64,000 nt of DNA from Desulfovibrio sp. JY (GTDB lineage: Bacteria > Desulfobacterota > Desulfovibrionia > Desulfovibrionales > Desulfovibrionaceae), in NCBI GenBank assembly GCA_021730285.1, contig CP082962.1, forward strand, positions 372,001 through 436,000, in the 5' to 3' direction. Both the position numbers and the translations under genes were made by a program. The notes beneath the pieces are model-generated. The model saw nothing but the letters and a program-made list of their open reading frames with translations. It searched no databases and was not told the origin of the DNA. Numbering within the stretch: the first letter of the stretch is position 1; the number at the start of each line of letters is the position of its first letter. This document shows positions 20,770-29,020 of this stretch, in pieces.

Positions 20770-21546
20770 TCAACCGGCGTCCGTTGCCGGTGGGGCAGGC
20801 GGCGCGGCAGCGGCTTTTTTCTCCGCCGCCGCCTTGAGCTTTTTGGCGATGAGGAAGCCGGGATTAATGGCCAGGCATTTGGCGGCCTCGGCGGCGGCGG
20901 CCGCGAAGTCGCCCAGCTCGAAAAGAACCCGCCCCAGGTTGAAATGCAGGTTCTCGTCGGCCTCGGACACGGTCAGCGCCTTGGCATAGTAGGCCTTGGC
21001 CATGTCCAGAAGCCCATGCTTGCGCATGCGGATGCCGAATTCATTGAACAGAAACTTGTTCTCCGGCCCGAAGGCCAGCTCGATGGACATGATCTTCTCG
21101 AAGATCTCCCCCGCCTCCACCATCTTGCCGGCCGCGAGATACGCGTTGCCCAGGCCGAAAATCGCCCGCAGGTTCTCCGCGTCGTATTCCAGGGCCTTCT
21201 GGAAGGACTTCTCGGCCTTGTCCGTGCGCCCGGCCTCGAGCTGCTTGTCCCCCTTTTCCAGCTCGGCGAGCATCGCCTCCATGCGCGGCTTGACCTGATT
21301 GTAATAGATCAGCGGCTCGGGCTTGAATTTCTCCAGAAACTCCGGTTCGGAAACCGGCGTCTTCTCGCCGCTCGGTACGCTGTTGGCGTTTAGGGCCTGC
21401 ACCAGGATGCCGGTCTCGGGCGTCTTCTCGGCGTAATAATAGAGCGCGCGCTCACTGGTCCGGGTGGTCCCGCCAAAGCCGGTCTTGTAGGATTCCCGCA
21501 AGGAAACCGCCACGGCGAACCGCGCGGCCGCAAACGCATCAGCCAT
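20770..21546 (-). CDS. TPR-repeat protein
   Basis: 258 residues from MADAFAAARFAV, chosen because GGAGG precedes it and the 17 upstream codons have no such site. TPR-like helical pairs cover about residues 110-235 (KAEKSFQKALEYDAENLRAI; AKAYYAKALTVSEADENLHF; NLGRVLFELGDFAAAAAEAA). An Ala/Lys/Pro tail follows. No signal peptide, so likely cytoplasmic. TPRs mediate protein binding; the partner is unknown. The N-terminal 100 residues match no family I recognise. Confidence 0.75.
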   Translation of the reverse strand: MADAFAAARFAVAVSLRESYKTGFGGTTRTSERALYYYAEKTPETGILVQALNANSVPSGEKTPVSEPEFLEKFKPEPLIYYNQVKPRMEAMLAELEKGDKQLEAGRTDKAEKSFQKALEYDAENLRAIFGLGNAYLAAGKMVEAGEIFEKIMSIELAFGPENKFLFNEFGIRMRKHGLLDMAKAYYAKALTVSEADENLHFNLGRVLFELGDFAAAAAEAAKCLAINPGFLIAKKLKAAAEKKAAAAPPAPPATDAG

Positions 21547-22046
21547 GCCCACCTCCACGTCGCTGCTGTGAAAGGCCCCCTGTCGGGTCCCTGGCATACA
21601 CTATTTTTATGCGCCGGGCATTCGTCACCACCCGCCCCAAGTCACTTATAGGAAAGCACATTCGCAAGGCAGAAAGCAAACAGGGTATCATTTCAAGGAG
21701 AAACGACAGATACGAACATTTTTTCTTGCTCCCCATTCCGGGTTCCGATATCTTTTGACATCTTCGCTCAAACCCGTGCAGTCGCCTCGCCCGTGGCGGG
21801 ATACGGCGGCGCGGAAAGTTACGCGAACGACTCGCTTGGGGAGTCAACAGAGAGTGCGCGCCGACTGTTTGCCACTACCTTGCCGTTGTCGAAACCGACG
21901 GATGCACTCCAACTATCGGGCCATTCCGGCCGTACGGCCGATGGAATCGTCCTGGGAAGGAGCGTAGCCGGCGGTTTGTTGCCAGACGGACCTCCGTACA
22001 CGCTTCGCGTTCGCATTGACGTCAACCGTTTGGGAGTCCGTGTCTC
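21547..22046 (+). other. Divergent intergenic region with long RRM-gene leader
   Basis: 500 bases. It holds a rightward promoter at 21726-21754 and then about 285 untranslated bases before the RRM gene. The leader is GC-rich with several small inverted repeats (for example GGCCGTACGGCC at about 21936-21947). No ribosome-binding site precedes any of the short open frames in it. Confidence 0.5.
21726..21754 (+). promoter_or_regulatory. Putative sigma-70 promoter of the RRM gene
   Basis: TTGCTC (21726-21731), 17-base spacer, TATCTT (21749-21754). Both hexamers and the spacing equal those at 11682-11710. It implies a leader of about 285 bases. Confidence 0.5.
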
Positions 22047-22325
22047 ATGTCCAAGAACATTTATGTTGGCAACTTGCCCTTCCGTAGCACCGAGGAAAGC
22101 GTCCACGATCTCTTCGCTCAATACGGCGAGGTCCAATCCGTCAAACTGATTTCCGACCGCGAAACAGGCAAACCGCGCGGCTTCGGTTTCGTAGAGATGG
22201 ATGACGACAGCGCCGCGGACGAAGCGATTCGGGCGCTCGACGGGACGGAGTTCGAGGGCCGCAGCCTCAAGGTCAACGAGGCCAAGCCCCGCGCCCCAAG
22301 GCCCCCGCGTCGTCCGGCCTGGTAG
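22047..22325 (+). CDS. RRM-type RNA-binding protein
   Basis: 92 residues with one RNA-recognition motif: RNP2 IYVGNL (5-10) and RNP1 RGFGFVEM (about 44-51), each with the aromatic residues that stack on RNA. A short Arg/Pro-rich tail (PRAPRPPRRPAW) follows. Bacterial proteins of this class (Rbp) are single-stranded RNA binders, often cold-induced. GGGAG precedes the ATG. It has its own promoter, a long leader that may give post-transcriptional control, and a strong terminator. Confidence 0.92.
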   Translation: MSKNIYVGNLPFRSTEESVHDLFAQYGEVQSVKLISDRETGKPRGFGFVEMDDDSAADEAIRALDGTEFEGRSLKVNEAKPRAPRPPRRPAW

Positions 22326-22347
22326 TCCCCCGGAGTAACCTCTCTTT

Positions 22348-22390
22348 CCCGGAGTCGTCGGCTGGCAGGCGACTCCGGGTTCCTTTTTTT
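22348..22390 (+). terminator. Rho-independent terminator of the RRM gene
   Basis: CCCGGAGTCG (22348-22357) pairs perfectly with CGACTCCGGG (22370-22379), followed by a T-rich run ending in seven T (22384-22390). Confidence 0.9.
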
Positions 22391-22449
22391 CATCCCCCTA
22401 TACTGGCCCCATTCTTGCTACCCCATGCGACACCCCAGAGGAGGCACGC

Positions 22450-23829
22450 ATGCGCGTCAAATATCTGATCATCGGGGCCGGCCCCACAGGACTTGGCGCC
22501 GCTTGGCAGCTGCAGCAAAGCGGCGAAAACGATTTTCTCGTCCTCGAACGCCACCCCTACAGCGGCGGCCTGTCCGCCAGCTTCACCGACAATACGGGCT
22601 TTACCTGGGACGTGGGCGGCCACGTGGTCTTTTCCCACTACCCGGCCTTCGACAAACTGCTCGACGAACTCTTGGGCGACGACGTGCTCAAGCACCAGCG
22701 CGAGTCCTGGATACGCGTGGCCGGCACCTTCGTGCCCTACCCCTTCCAGAACAACATTCGCCGCCTGCCGCCCGAGCTCGCCTGGGAGTGCGTGGAAGGG
22801 CTGCTCGCGGCCGGACGGGCCGCCGCCGCCGATGCGCACAAAACACCCCCGGCCCATTTCCGCGAGTGGATCGACCGGGTCTTCGGCCCGGGCATCGCCC
22901 GGCTGTTCATGGTCCCCTACAACTTCAAGGTCTGGGCCCATCCGGCCGAGTTCATGTCCCACCGCTGGATCGGCGAACGCGTGTCCGTGGTGGACGCCGA
23001 CCGGGTGATCAAGAACATCATCCTCGGCCGGGACGACGTGGCCTGGGGGCCCAACAACACGTTTTCCTTCCCGCTGCACGGCGGCACCGGCGAAATCTAC
23101 CGCCGCCTGGCCGCGCGCTTTTCCGACCGGGTGCGCCTGGGCGACGGCGCTTTCCGGCTCGACGCGACCGCCAAAACCCTGCGCACCACCTCCGGCGACA
23201 CCGTGGCCTATGAACACCTCCTCTCCACCATGCCCCTCGACCGGCTGGTCGTGGACGTGCTGGAGGGGTCGACCCCGGCCATGACCGCCGCCGCCGGCCG
23301 GCTCAAACACAGCGGCTCGGCCATCCACGGCCTGGGCTTTGACGGCGCGCCGCCCGATCCCCGCTGCTGGATGTATTTTCCCGAAGCCGACTGCCCCTTT
23401 TACCGGGTCACCAACTTCCACAACTATTCCTACAACAACACCCCGGACCCGGACGGCGCGCGCCCCCGAAAACGGGCGATCATGACCGAAACGAGCTACT
23501 CCGAACACAAGCCCGAAAACCTGGACGACCTGCCCGGACGCACCGTGGACGGGCTCGCCGCCACCACGCTTATCGCCCCGGACGACCGCGACCGCCTCGT
23601 TTCCACCTGGGAGATGCGCGTGGACTACGCCTATCCCATCCCCTGCCTGGAACGCGACGCCGCCCTGGCCGTCCTCCAGCCGGCCCTCGAGGCCCGGGGC
23701 GTGTTCTCCCGGGGACGCTTCGGCGGCTGGAAATACGAGGTCGGCAACATGGACCATTCCTTCATGCAGGGCGCGCAGTGGGCCGACCGGATACTCACCG
23801 GGGCACAGGAAACGGTGTATACGCTTTAG
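22450..23829 (+). CDS. FAD-dependent amine oxidase / UDP-galactopyranose mutase-like protein
   Basis: 459 residues. The N-terminal FAD/NAD-binding Rossmann motif reads LIIGAGPTGLGAAW (6-19), with ERHPYSGGLSASF following as in UDP-galactopyranose mutases and protoporphyrinogen oxidases. The C-terminal GRFGGWKYEVGNMDHSFMQG resembles the second FAD-contact region. It is probably cytosolic and acts on a nucleotide sugar or related substrate; no glycan cluster adjoins it to specify one. Start by ATG after GAGGAGG. A hairpin repeat follows the stop. Confidence 0.75.
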   Translation: MRVKYLIIGAGPTGLGAAWQLQQSGENDFLVLERHPYSGGLSASFTDNTGFTWDVGGHVVFSHYPAFDKLLDELLGDDVLKHQRESWIRVAGTFVPYPFQNNIRRLPPELAWECVEGLLAAGRAAAADAHKTPPAHFREWIDRVFGPGIARLFMVPYNFKVWAHPAEFMSHRWIGERVSVVDADRVIKNIILGRDDVAWGPNNTFSFPLHGGTGEIYRRLAARFSDRVRLGDGAFRLDATAKTLRTTSGDTVAYEHLLSTMPLDRLVVDVLEGSTPAMTAAAGRLKHSGSAIHGLGFDGAPPDPRCWMYFPEADCPFYRVTNFHNYSYNNTPDPDGARPRKRAIMTETSYSEHKPENLDDLPGRTVDGLAATTLIAPDDRDRLVSTWEMRVDYAYPIPCLERDAALAVLQPALEARGVFSRGRFGGWKYEVGNMDHSFMQGAQWADRILTGAQETVYTL

Positions 23830-23843
23830 GGATACGATGCGGT

Positions 23844-23884
23844 GCGAGAGGGGAAACCCTTTAAAAAGGGTTCTCCCCTCTCGC
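23844..23884. repeat. Half copy of the composite hairpin repeat
   Basis: Hairpin with arms beginning GCGAGAGGGG and ending CTCCCCTCTCGC, 15 bases after the flavoprotein stop. It matches the GCGAGAGG-type hairpin of the composite elements at 26236, 30458, 48805, 50074 and 52423. The following bases (GCTCTCC...TTTCCTAAACTTTATA) match the linker of the 48805 copy, but the CCGGGG-type partner hairpin is missing. Probably also terminates transcription. Confidence 0.75.
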
Positions 23885-24075
23885 GCTCTCCCTTTCCTAA
23901 ACTTTATATCGATAATACCATATAACCCTTAATGATTTTTGAGAGGAGGGGACGGACAAAAACCTCTGCGCTGGACATGGGTCCGTCCCATCGCGGTGTT
24001 GACGTCGCCGTCCGATCTGGGACAGGGTCGGGCACCGGATATGAACCCGGCGCATAGAAGGAGCAACGTTTCACC

Positions 24076-25152
24076 GTGATTACGACCATCCCCCCCTACG
24101 CGGCCCGGCGCGAACGGCTGCGCCAACGCCTGGCGGAAATGGGGCACACCGCCCTGCTCGTCACCCATGCGGCCAACCGCTACTATCTGAGCGGCTTCGA
24201 ACTGCACGACCCCCAATGCAACGAATCGGCCGGCTGGCTGTGCGTGGCGGCGAACGGCCGCGACACGCTTTTCACCGACGCCCGCTACCGCGACGCGGCC
24301 CTGCGCCTTTGGCCGGCCAAGGACCTGTGCATCTACGGCAGCAACCGTTACGCCGCCATCGCCGCCTTTCTGGCCCAGCGCGGCATCACCCACGCCGCCT
24401 TCGAGGCCACGAGCATCTCCTTCGACACCCACGCCAAGCTGGCCGAGCACATGGGTCTCGTCCCGGTCACCGGGGCGGTGGAGCCGCTGCGCCTGATCAA
24501 GGACGCGGACGAGATCGCCCGGATGCGCCGCTCGGCAGCCGTCAACCACGCCGTCATGCAGCGCCTGCCCGACGTACTGGTGCCCGGCCGCACCGAGGCG
24601 CAAGCCGCCTGGGAAATCGAAAAACTCTTCCGGGAATTCGGAGCCAACGAACTGGCCTTTGCCTCCATCGTGGCCGTGAACGCCAACGCGGCGCTGCCCC
24701 ACGCCATACCGGGCGAAACCGTCATCACCGACGATTGCATGGTGCTGATCGACGTGGGCGGCCGGCGAGACGACTACTGCTCGGACCAGACCCGCACCGT
24801 GTGGGTGGGCAAAAATCCCCCCGAGCGTTTCCGGACCATGCTCGACCAGGTCAAGGAGGCCCAGGCCGCCGCTTTGGCCGGGCTGCGGCCGGGACTGCCG
24901 TTTCGTGACGCCTATGCCCTGGCCCGGGACGTTTTCGTCAGGGCCGGGGTGGCCGATCGCTTCACCCATTCCCTGGGGCATGGCGTCGGCCTGGAAACCC
25001 ACGAAGGCCCGAGCCTCAACCCGTCCGCGAGAGGCGTGCTGGAACCGGGCATGGTGGTCACGGTGGAGCCGGGGCTCTACTATCCCGACTGGGGCGGGGC
25101 GCGCTGGGAGCATATGGCCCTTATCACCGAGAACGGCTGCGAGACGCTGTGA
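24076..25152 (+). CDS. M24-family Xaa-Pro aminopeptidase/dipeptidase
   Basis: 358 residues, creatinase N-domain followed by the pita-bread metallopeptidase domain. The five metal ligands are visible: Asp in LIDVGGRRDD and Asp in SDQTRTVWVG (about 225-242), His in HSLGHGVGLETHEGP (about 296-310), Glu in VTVEPGLYYP and Glu in WEHMALIT. It should cleave X-Pro bonds of peptides in the cytosol with two Mn or Co ions. GTG start with AAGGAG 14 bases away, so the start is slightly uncertain. It overlaps the next gene by four bases (GTGA). Confidence 0.9.
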   Translation: MITTIPPYAARRERLRQRLAEMGHTALLVTHAANRYYLSGFELHDPQCNESAGWLCVAANGRDTLFTDARYRDAALRLWPAKDLCIYGSNRYAAIAAFLAQRGITHAAFEATSISFDTHAKLAEHMGLVPVTGAVEPLRLIKDADEIARMRRSAAVNHAVMQRLPDVLVPGRTEAQAAWEIEKLFREFGANELAFASIVAVNANAALPHAIPGETVITDDCMVLIDVGGRRDDYCSDQTRTVWVGKNPPERFRTMLDQVKEAQAAALAGLRPGLPFRDAYALARDVFVRAGVADRFTHSLGHGVGLETHEGPSLNPSARGVLEPGMVVTVEPGLYYPDWGGARWEHMALITENGCETL

Positions 25153-25454
25153 AACGCCGCCGTCGCCGCCAGCCCCCCTACCGCCCGGCCACGGCCTCGG
25201 CCCGCCTGTACGTGCGCCTGGAGGCGCGCCACGTGGCCCTGCTCAAGTTCCTGCTCGAAGCCGAGGACAACCTAGCCCTGCCCACGGTGGTCGACCGCTT
25301 CGCCGCCGTGGTGCGCCTCGCCTACGCCCCGCAGGCCGCCGACCGGGTGGAAGGATTCGTGCGCGATCTGACCGTCATGTGTCCGGAGGTCACGGTTTGC
25401 CTGCGCCCCGAAGCGCCTTTTCCATTGCCAACCGGGCACGCCTCCTCTAACTAG
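25149..25454 (+). CDS. DUF4911 domain protein
   Basis: 101 residues. After a basic Arg-rich N terminus, residues 20-85 match DUF4911 (YVRLEARHVALLKFLLEAED, then VVRLAYAP and a VxxFVRDL helix). The function of the family is unknown; it is typical of Desulfovibrio relatives and often neighbours M24 peptidases or signalling genes. The GTG start overlaps the peptidase stop (GTGA), so translation is coupled. Confidence 0.8.
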   Translation: MKRRRRRQPPYRPATASARLYVRLEARHVALLKFLLEAEDNLALPTVVDRFAAVVRLAYAPQAADRVEGFVRDLTVMCPEVTVCLRPEAPFPLPTGHASSN

Positions 25455-25515
25455 ATTTCCCTGACGGGTTGACCCCCGGCCGGCCCCGGACGCAACTGCA
25501 ACAGGCGGCGTGCCC

Positions 25516-26256
25516 ATGCCTCCCGTATCCGCGCCACCCCGCATCCTGCTGGTGGACGACAATGCCGACAACCTGATCCTGATGCGGCTTTTCCTCGGCT
25601 GCAACTACCACGTCGACGAGGCCGCCAACGGCCGCGAGGCCGTGGACCGGTTCGCCGCCATGGCCTACGACCTCATTTTCATGGACCTGGAAATGCCGGT
25701 TCTCGACGGCCACGACGCCACCCGGGCCATCCGGGCCCTGGAACTGCGGCAAAAGCGCCCGCCCACCCCCATTCTGATTCTCACCGCTCATTCCCTGGAC
25801 GAGCAGCGGGACCGCTGCCGCGCGGCGGGCTGCTCGGACTTTCTGGTCAAGCCCGTACGCAAGGCCGCCATCCTGGCCGTCTTAGAGCGGTTCCTCGGCC
25901 GTGACGCCCCCGCGCCCAGCATGCCGGCTCCCGCGCCCCCCCAGGCTGCCGGGCCGTCCCCACGCGCCCTTCTCGTGGACCAGGAACGCCTGCGCCTGTT
26001 GCTGCCGCTTTTTTTCGACACCGCAGCCCAAACCCTGGACATGGCGCGCCTGGCCCTGGACCGGGGCGATCTGGAAACCGCCCGCCGGCAAGGGCACAAG
26101 CTCAAGGGATCGGCACTGTCCTACGGATTCGAGGAAATCGGACTGGCGGCCAAGGACCTGGAACTGGCCGGCGAGGCGGGCGACGCGCCCCATGCCGCGG
26201 CCGCCCTGGACCGGGCTGCGCGGCTGCTCGAAGAAGCCGGGGGGAAACCTTTCTGA
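25516..26256 (+). CDS. Response regulator with receiver and Hpt domains
   Basis: 246 residues. Receiver at about 9-125 with the acidic pair DD (14-15), phospho-acceptor D57 (IFMDLEMPVLDG), Thr90 and Lys112. A Pro/Ala linker leads to an Hpt domain (about 155-240) with the phospho-His in ARRQGHKLKGSA (H194). It has no DNA-binding output, so it should act as an intermediate in a phosphorelay. GTG at 25510 is also in frame, but AGGCGG is spaced for the ATG at 25516. The last residues (AGGKPF) and stop codon are encoded inside a hairpin repeat. Confidence 0.88.
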   Translation: MPPVSAPPRILLVDDNADNLILMRLFLGCNYHVDEAANGREAVDRFAAMAYDLIFMDLEMPVLDGHDATRAIRALELRQKRPPTPILILTAHSLDEQRDRCRAAGCSDFLVKPVRKAAILAVLERFLGRDAPAPSMPAPAPPQAAGPSPRALLVDQERLRLLLPLFFDTAAQTLDMARLALDRGDLETARRQGHKLKGSALSYGFEEIGLAAKDLELAGEAGDAPHAAAALDRAARLLEEAGGKPF

Positions 26257-26402
26257 AGAAAGGTTTCCCCCCGGCCCCCCTTTTCAAAGACTTTCAATGG
26301 TTACGGCGTGTTGGCGCTACGGAACCTGTAACCCGTTAGAAGTTTTTGGGAAGGGAGAGCGCGAGAGGGGAACCTTTTTTTCAAAAAAGGTTCCCCTCTC
26401 GC
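26236..26402. repeat. Composite double-hairpin repeat, copy 1
   Basis: Left hairpin GCCGGGGGGAAACCTTTCT / AGAAAGGTTTCCCCCCGGC (26236-26275) and right hairpin GCGAGAGGGGAACC / GGTTCCCCTCTCGC (26361-26402, with T7/A6 inside), joined by an 85-base linker. It lies between two converging response-regulator genes and probably terminates both. The TGA stop of the left gene (26254-26256) is in the first loop. Same order as the copies at 30458 and 52423. Confidence 0.85.
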
Positions 26403-26420
26403 ACTGTCTTCTCCTAAAGC

Positions 26421-26786
26421 TTAGCCGATGAGGGCCGCGACTTTTTCCAGCAGGATCTCGGAAGTGAACGGTTTTTCCAGCACGTCGTCGGCGCCGAAAA
26501 TGGTGGCATGGCCCAGCAGGTCCATGCCGACCTTGGCCGAACCGCCGGAAATGGCCATGACCTTGCACGTCCGGCAGGTCTCGCGCAGCACCTGCAGGAC
26601 CTCCAGCCCGTCCATCTCCGGCATGAAGATGTCGAGCACCACGAGGTCGGCCGGCTGCCCGGCCAGGGACTGCATGGCCAGCTTGCCGTCGGCGGCCTCC
26701 CGCACCGCGTAACCCGCGCCTTCCAGATACAGCCGGATAAGCGCCCGGATGCTCGGGTCGTCGTCCACGACCAGTACGGTTTTCAC
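26421..26786 (-). CDS. CheY-like single-domain response regulator
   Basis: 121 residues, one receiver domain only. Acidic triad DDD (8-10), phospho-Asp D52 (VVLDIFMPEMDG), Ser in AISGG and the conserved Lys in LEKPF. GTG start behind GGAGG. It may serve as a phosphate shuttle or a motor/protein-interaction regulator. It converges with the receiver-Hpt gene, which suggests but does not prove that the two share a phosphorelay. Confidence 0.9.
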   Translation of the reverse strand: MKTVLVVDDDPSIRALIRLYLEGAGYAVREAADGKLAMQSLAGQPADLVVLDIFMPEMDGLEVLQVLRETCRTCKVMAISGGSAKVGMDLLGHATIFGADDVLEKPFTSEILLEKVAALIG

Positions 26787-26909
26787 GAGCTGCCTCCAGA
26801 ATGCCGCGTATGGCGCATTGGCTCAAAACTACCTGTTATCGAAGAAAAAATCGCACCAGCACCCCGCCGGGGCGGAGCTGGTCACGCCCGAAGGATTTCG
26901 GCGCGGCGC

Positions 26910-27551
26910 CTAGGCGAAATCATACATATCGAGCAGCTGGCCGTCGCGGCTTATCAGCAGCGGGTCGATCATGTTCTTGCCCCGCGACTCCCCGGTTTCC
27001 ATGGACAGCATCCGTCCATCGTAGGCCATGCCGGTGATGACCGACTCCTCGCAGTAAAGGTCCGAAAGCCGGTCCACGTGGATGGCCAGCTTCTCCGAAT
27101 CGAAGGGGCCGTCGACGTCGTCCAGGGTGAAGACCATTTCCCCCTTGTCCACCGCTCCGAGCAGGCACAGCACCTCGTCCTCGGCCAGACGCGCGGTGTA
27201 GTCCGCCAGTTTCGGGCGCTCCTCGATCAGGGCCACGCCGACCGAGGTGGCCGGCTCGGCCGCATCGCCCAAGCGCACGTCCAGCCTGAGCCCATGCTCG
27301 TAGACCGCGCCGGTGCGATGGTAGAATTTCGGCGCGGCCAGCCAGCCGTGCCAGGGCAAGCCCTGGTCCTCGGCGTATTTCGCCGCCAGCCGTTCGTCGA
27401 AATAGAGCACGCCCCGAAAGCAGTTGCCCGCGAAATAAGGGGTGTTGTTCTTGCCCCAGCAGTGCCGGTAGATCCGCTGCACGAAGGCGCGGGGCAGCGA
27501 GGTCACGAGGATCTGGTCGATATCGCCGCGGGTGGTGATGACAAGGGCCAT
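26910..27551 (-). CDS. Conserved protein of unknown function
   Basis: 213 residues, start ATG behind TTGGAGGCG. No signal peptide or membrane segment. It contains three Cys (HCWGKN, NCFRG, YCEES), a strongly conserved-looking core (WGKNNTPYFAGNCFRGVLYF, about 32-51) and an acidic C terminus. I do not recognise the family. It follows a radical SAM gene on the same strand with 101 bases and an inverted repeat (CGGGTTGCC/GGCAACCCG) between them. Confidence 0.65.
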   Translation of the reverse strand: MALVITTRGDIDQILVTSLPRAFVQRIYRHCWGKNNTPYFAGNCFRGVLYFDERLAAKYAEDQGLPWHGWLAAPKFYHRTGAVYEHGLRLDVRLGDAAEPATSVGVALIEERPKLADYTARLAEDEVLCLLGAVDKGEMVFTLDDVDGPFDSEKLAIHVDRLSDLYCEESVITGMAYDGRMLSMETGESRGKNMIDPLLISRDGQLLDMYDFA

Positions 27552-27652
27552 AGCGGTGCGCCTCCAAGGTGTTGCGGGTTGCCGGCGACCCTACCTCCGG
27601 CGCGGCTTTTGGGCAACCCGACGACGCATTGTCCCGGCGCGCCGCCCCCCTC

Positions 27653-28750
27653 TCAAGGAAAGGAAAACCAGGGCAGATCGCCCGTAACACCCTGATCGCG
27701 CAAGATGATCGCCACCAGCCCGGGATCGGCCACGGTCAAAAGCGGTTTGATGTGCTCCGAGACGTTGGCCAGGCACTGGGTGCAAAAGGGATGCTCCGGG
27801 GCAAAGGCGTCAAAGGCGGCCCGGATGCGCGCCATGTCCTGCCCGAGCCAGAAGTCGCGCAGGTCCGTTTCCGGGGTGATCCGCCCGGCCGTGGCCCGGG
27901 CCGTGGGGTCGCAACAGCAAAAGGCCGCCTTGCCGTCGGCCTGGATCGAGAGCGTCGTATGGCAGGAGTCGCAATAGCCGCGAGGCCCGGCGGCCGCTTC
28001 CAGGGGAACGAAGGCGTCGTAGCTGTTGGGCATGATCTTGGTCGGCTGGACCTGGATGACGGTGTCGCCGTCCGCGAAAAGAACCAGGGGCCTTCGCGCG
28101 GCGATGTCCTCCCGCCTGGCGTCCGGCGCGGCCGCGTCCGTCACGCCGAGCAGCGCGGCGAGATCCCGCGTCTTGGCGAAGATTCCATCCACGTCGCCGA
28201 TGGCCTTGGAGTAGTCCAGCCCGTCCCGGAAAATGCCGTAGTCGGCAATCTGCACGGCGATCGTACCGGGCACGCGATGGCGGATGCGGTGGCGCAAAAA
28301 GCCCAGGATCTTCTCCCGGTAGGCGGCAAAGGACAGCCGGCCCCCGCGCAGGGCGAAATCCTCCGGCGTGGCGCTGTAGCTCAAAAGCAGGCGCATGGGC
28401 AGGTCGTAGGCGCTTTTCCTGATCGCCAGCCCGTTGGTCGCGCAGGAGAAAAGATGCCCTCCGGCCGCGACATGGGCGATCACGGCCTCCACCTCGGGAT
28501 GCAAAAACGGCTCGTAGGTCTGGCCGAAGGAAAAGGGCCAGCCGTTGGCCAGGCACTGGTCCACGATATGCCGGGCCAGGGCCGTTTCCATGTTGCGCCG
28601 CTCCCGGCGGACGTTTCGCGTCGAGCAGTAGGCGCAGGCCAGATTGCAATGGCCGGTCAGGGCGATGAAGACCGTGGGCCGCGCCAGACACGCCTCCCGC
28701 CGGCGTCTGTAGCGCGGATCGTCGATCAACCTTCTTTTGATATGGTCCAT
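27653..28750 (-). CDS. Radical SAM protein with C-terminal Cys cluster
   Basis: 365 residues from MDHIKRRLIDDP (AAGGAACGG before it; an upstream in-frame start at 28783 is possible). The 4Fe-4S/SAM motif is CNLACAYC (about 41-48) after IALTGH. The C-terminal part has CDSCHTT (about 261), CCCDP (about 280) and CTQC (about 330), similar to SPASM/Twitch auxiliary-cluster domains of enzymes that modify peptides or proteins. No peptide-sized substrate gene with a ribosome-binding site was found next to it. The substrate is unknown. Confidence 0.85.
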   Translation of the reverse strand: MDHIKRRLIDDPRYRRRREACLARPTVFIALTGHCNLACAYCSTRNVRRERRNMETALARHIVDQCLANGWPFSFGQTYEPFLHPEVEAVIAHVAAGGHLFSCATNGLAIRKSAYDLPMRLLLSYSATPEDFALRGGRLSFAAYREKILGFLRHRIRHRVPGTIAVQIADYGIFRDGLDYSKAIGDVDGIFAKTRDLAALLGVTDAAAPDARREDIAARRPLVLFADGDTVIQVQPTKIMPNSYDAFVPLEAAAGPRGYCDSCHTTLSIQADGKAAFCCCDPTARATAGRITPETDLRDFWLGQDMARIRAAFDAFAPEHPFCTQCLANVSEHIKPLLTVADPGLVAIILRDQGVTGDLPWFSFP

Positions 28751-28931
28751 GCACCGTTCCTTGGATTCTCCGAACCGCCCCAATGCAGTCCCCGCCCCGG
28801 CCGCCGCCGTTATACCGGGAAAATCCCCGGCACCTCAATGCGGAAAACCGACGAGGCACTTCGGGCCGGTTCGCTTCGCAGCCCGCCCGCCCAGGTTTTC
28901 GCCGTTTTGCTAACTATATGCCATAATTTGA

Positions 28932-28960
28932 TTGTATCCCCGGGATGGACCCGTTATTAT
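28932..28960 (+). promoter_or_regulatory. Putative sigma-70 promoter of the DASS transporter
   Basis: TTGTAT (28932-28937), 17 bases, TATTAT (28955-28960), 60 bases before the GTG start. Just downstream CCCGAA/TTCGGG (28973-28978 with 28987-28992) forms an inverted repeat over the transcript start, a possible operator. Confidence 0.5.
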
Positions 28961-29020
28961 GGGATCAACCTCCCGAATAATCGGATTCGGGTGGCCCCAG
29001 CCAACATGAGGAGGCTCCCC

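Noticed and set aside
27569-29020. Long N-terminal extension of the DASS transporter frame
   Set aside because: It is antisense to the radical SAM gene. A strong GAGGAGG and the family N terminus place the start at 29021.
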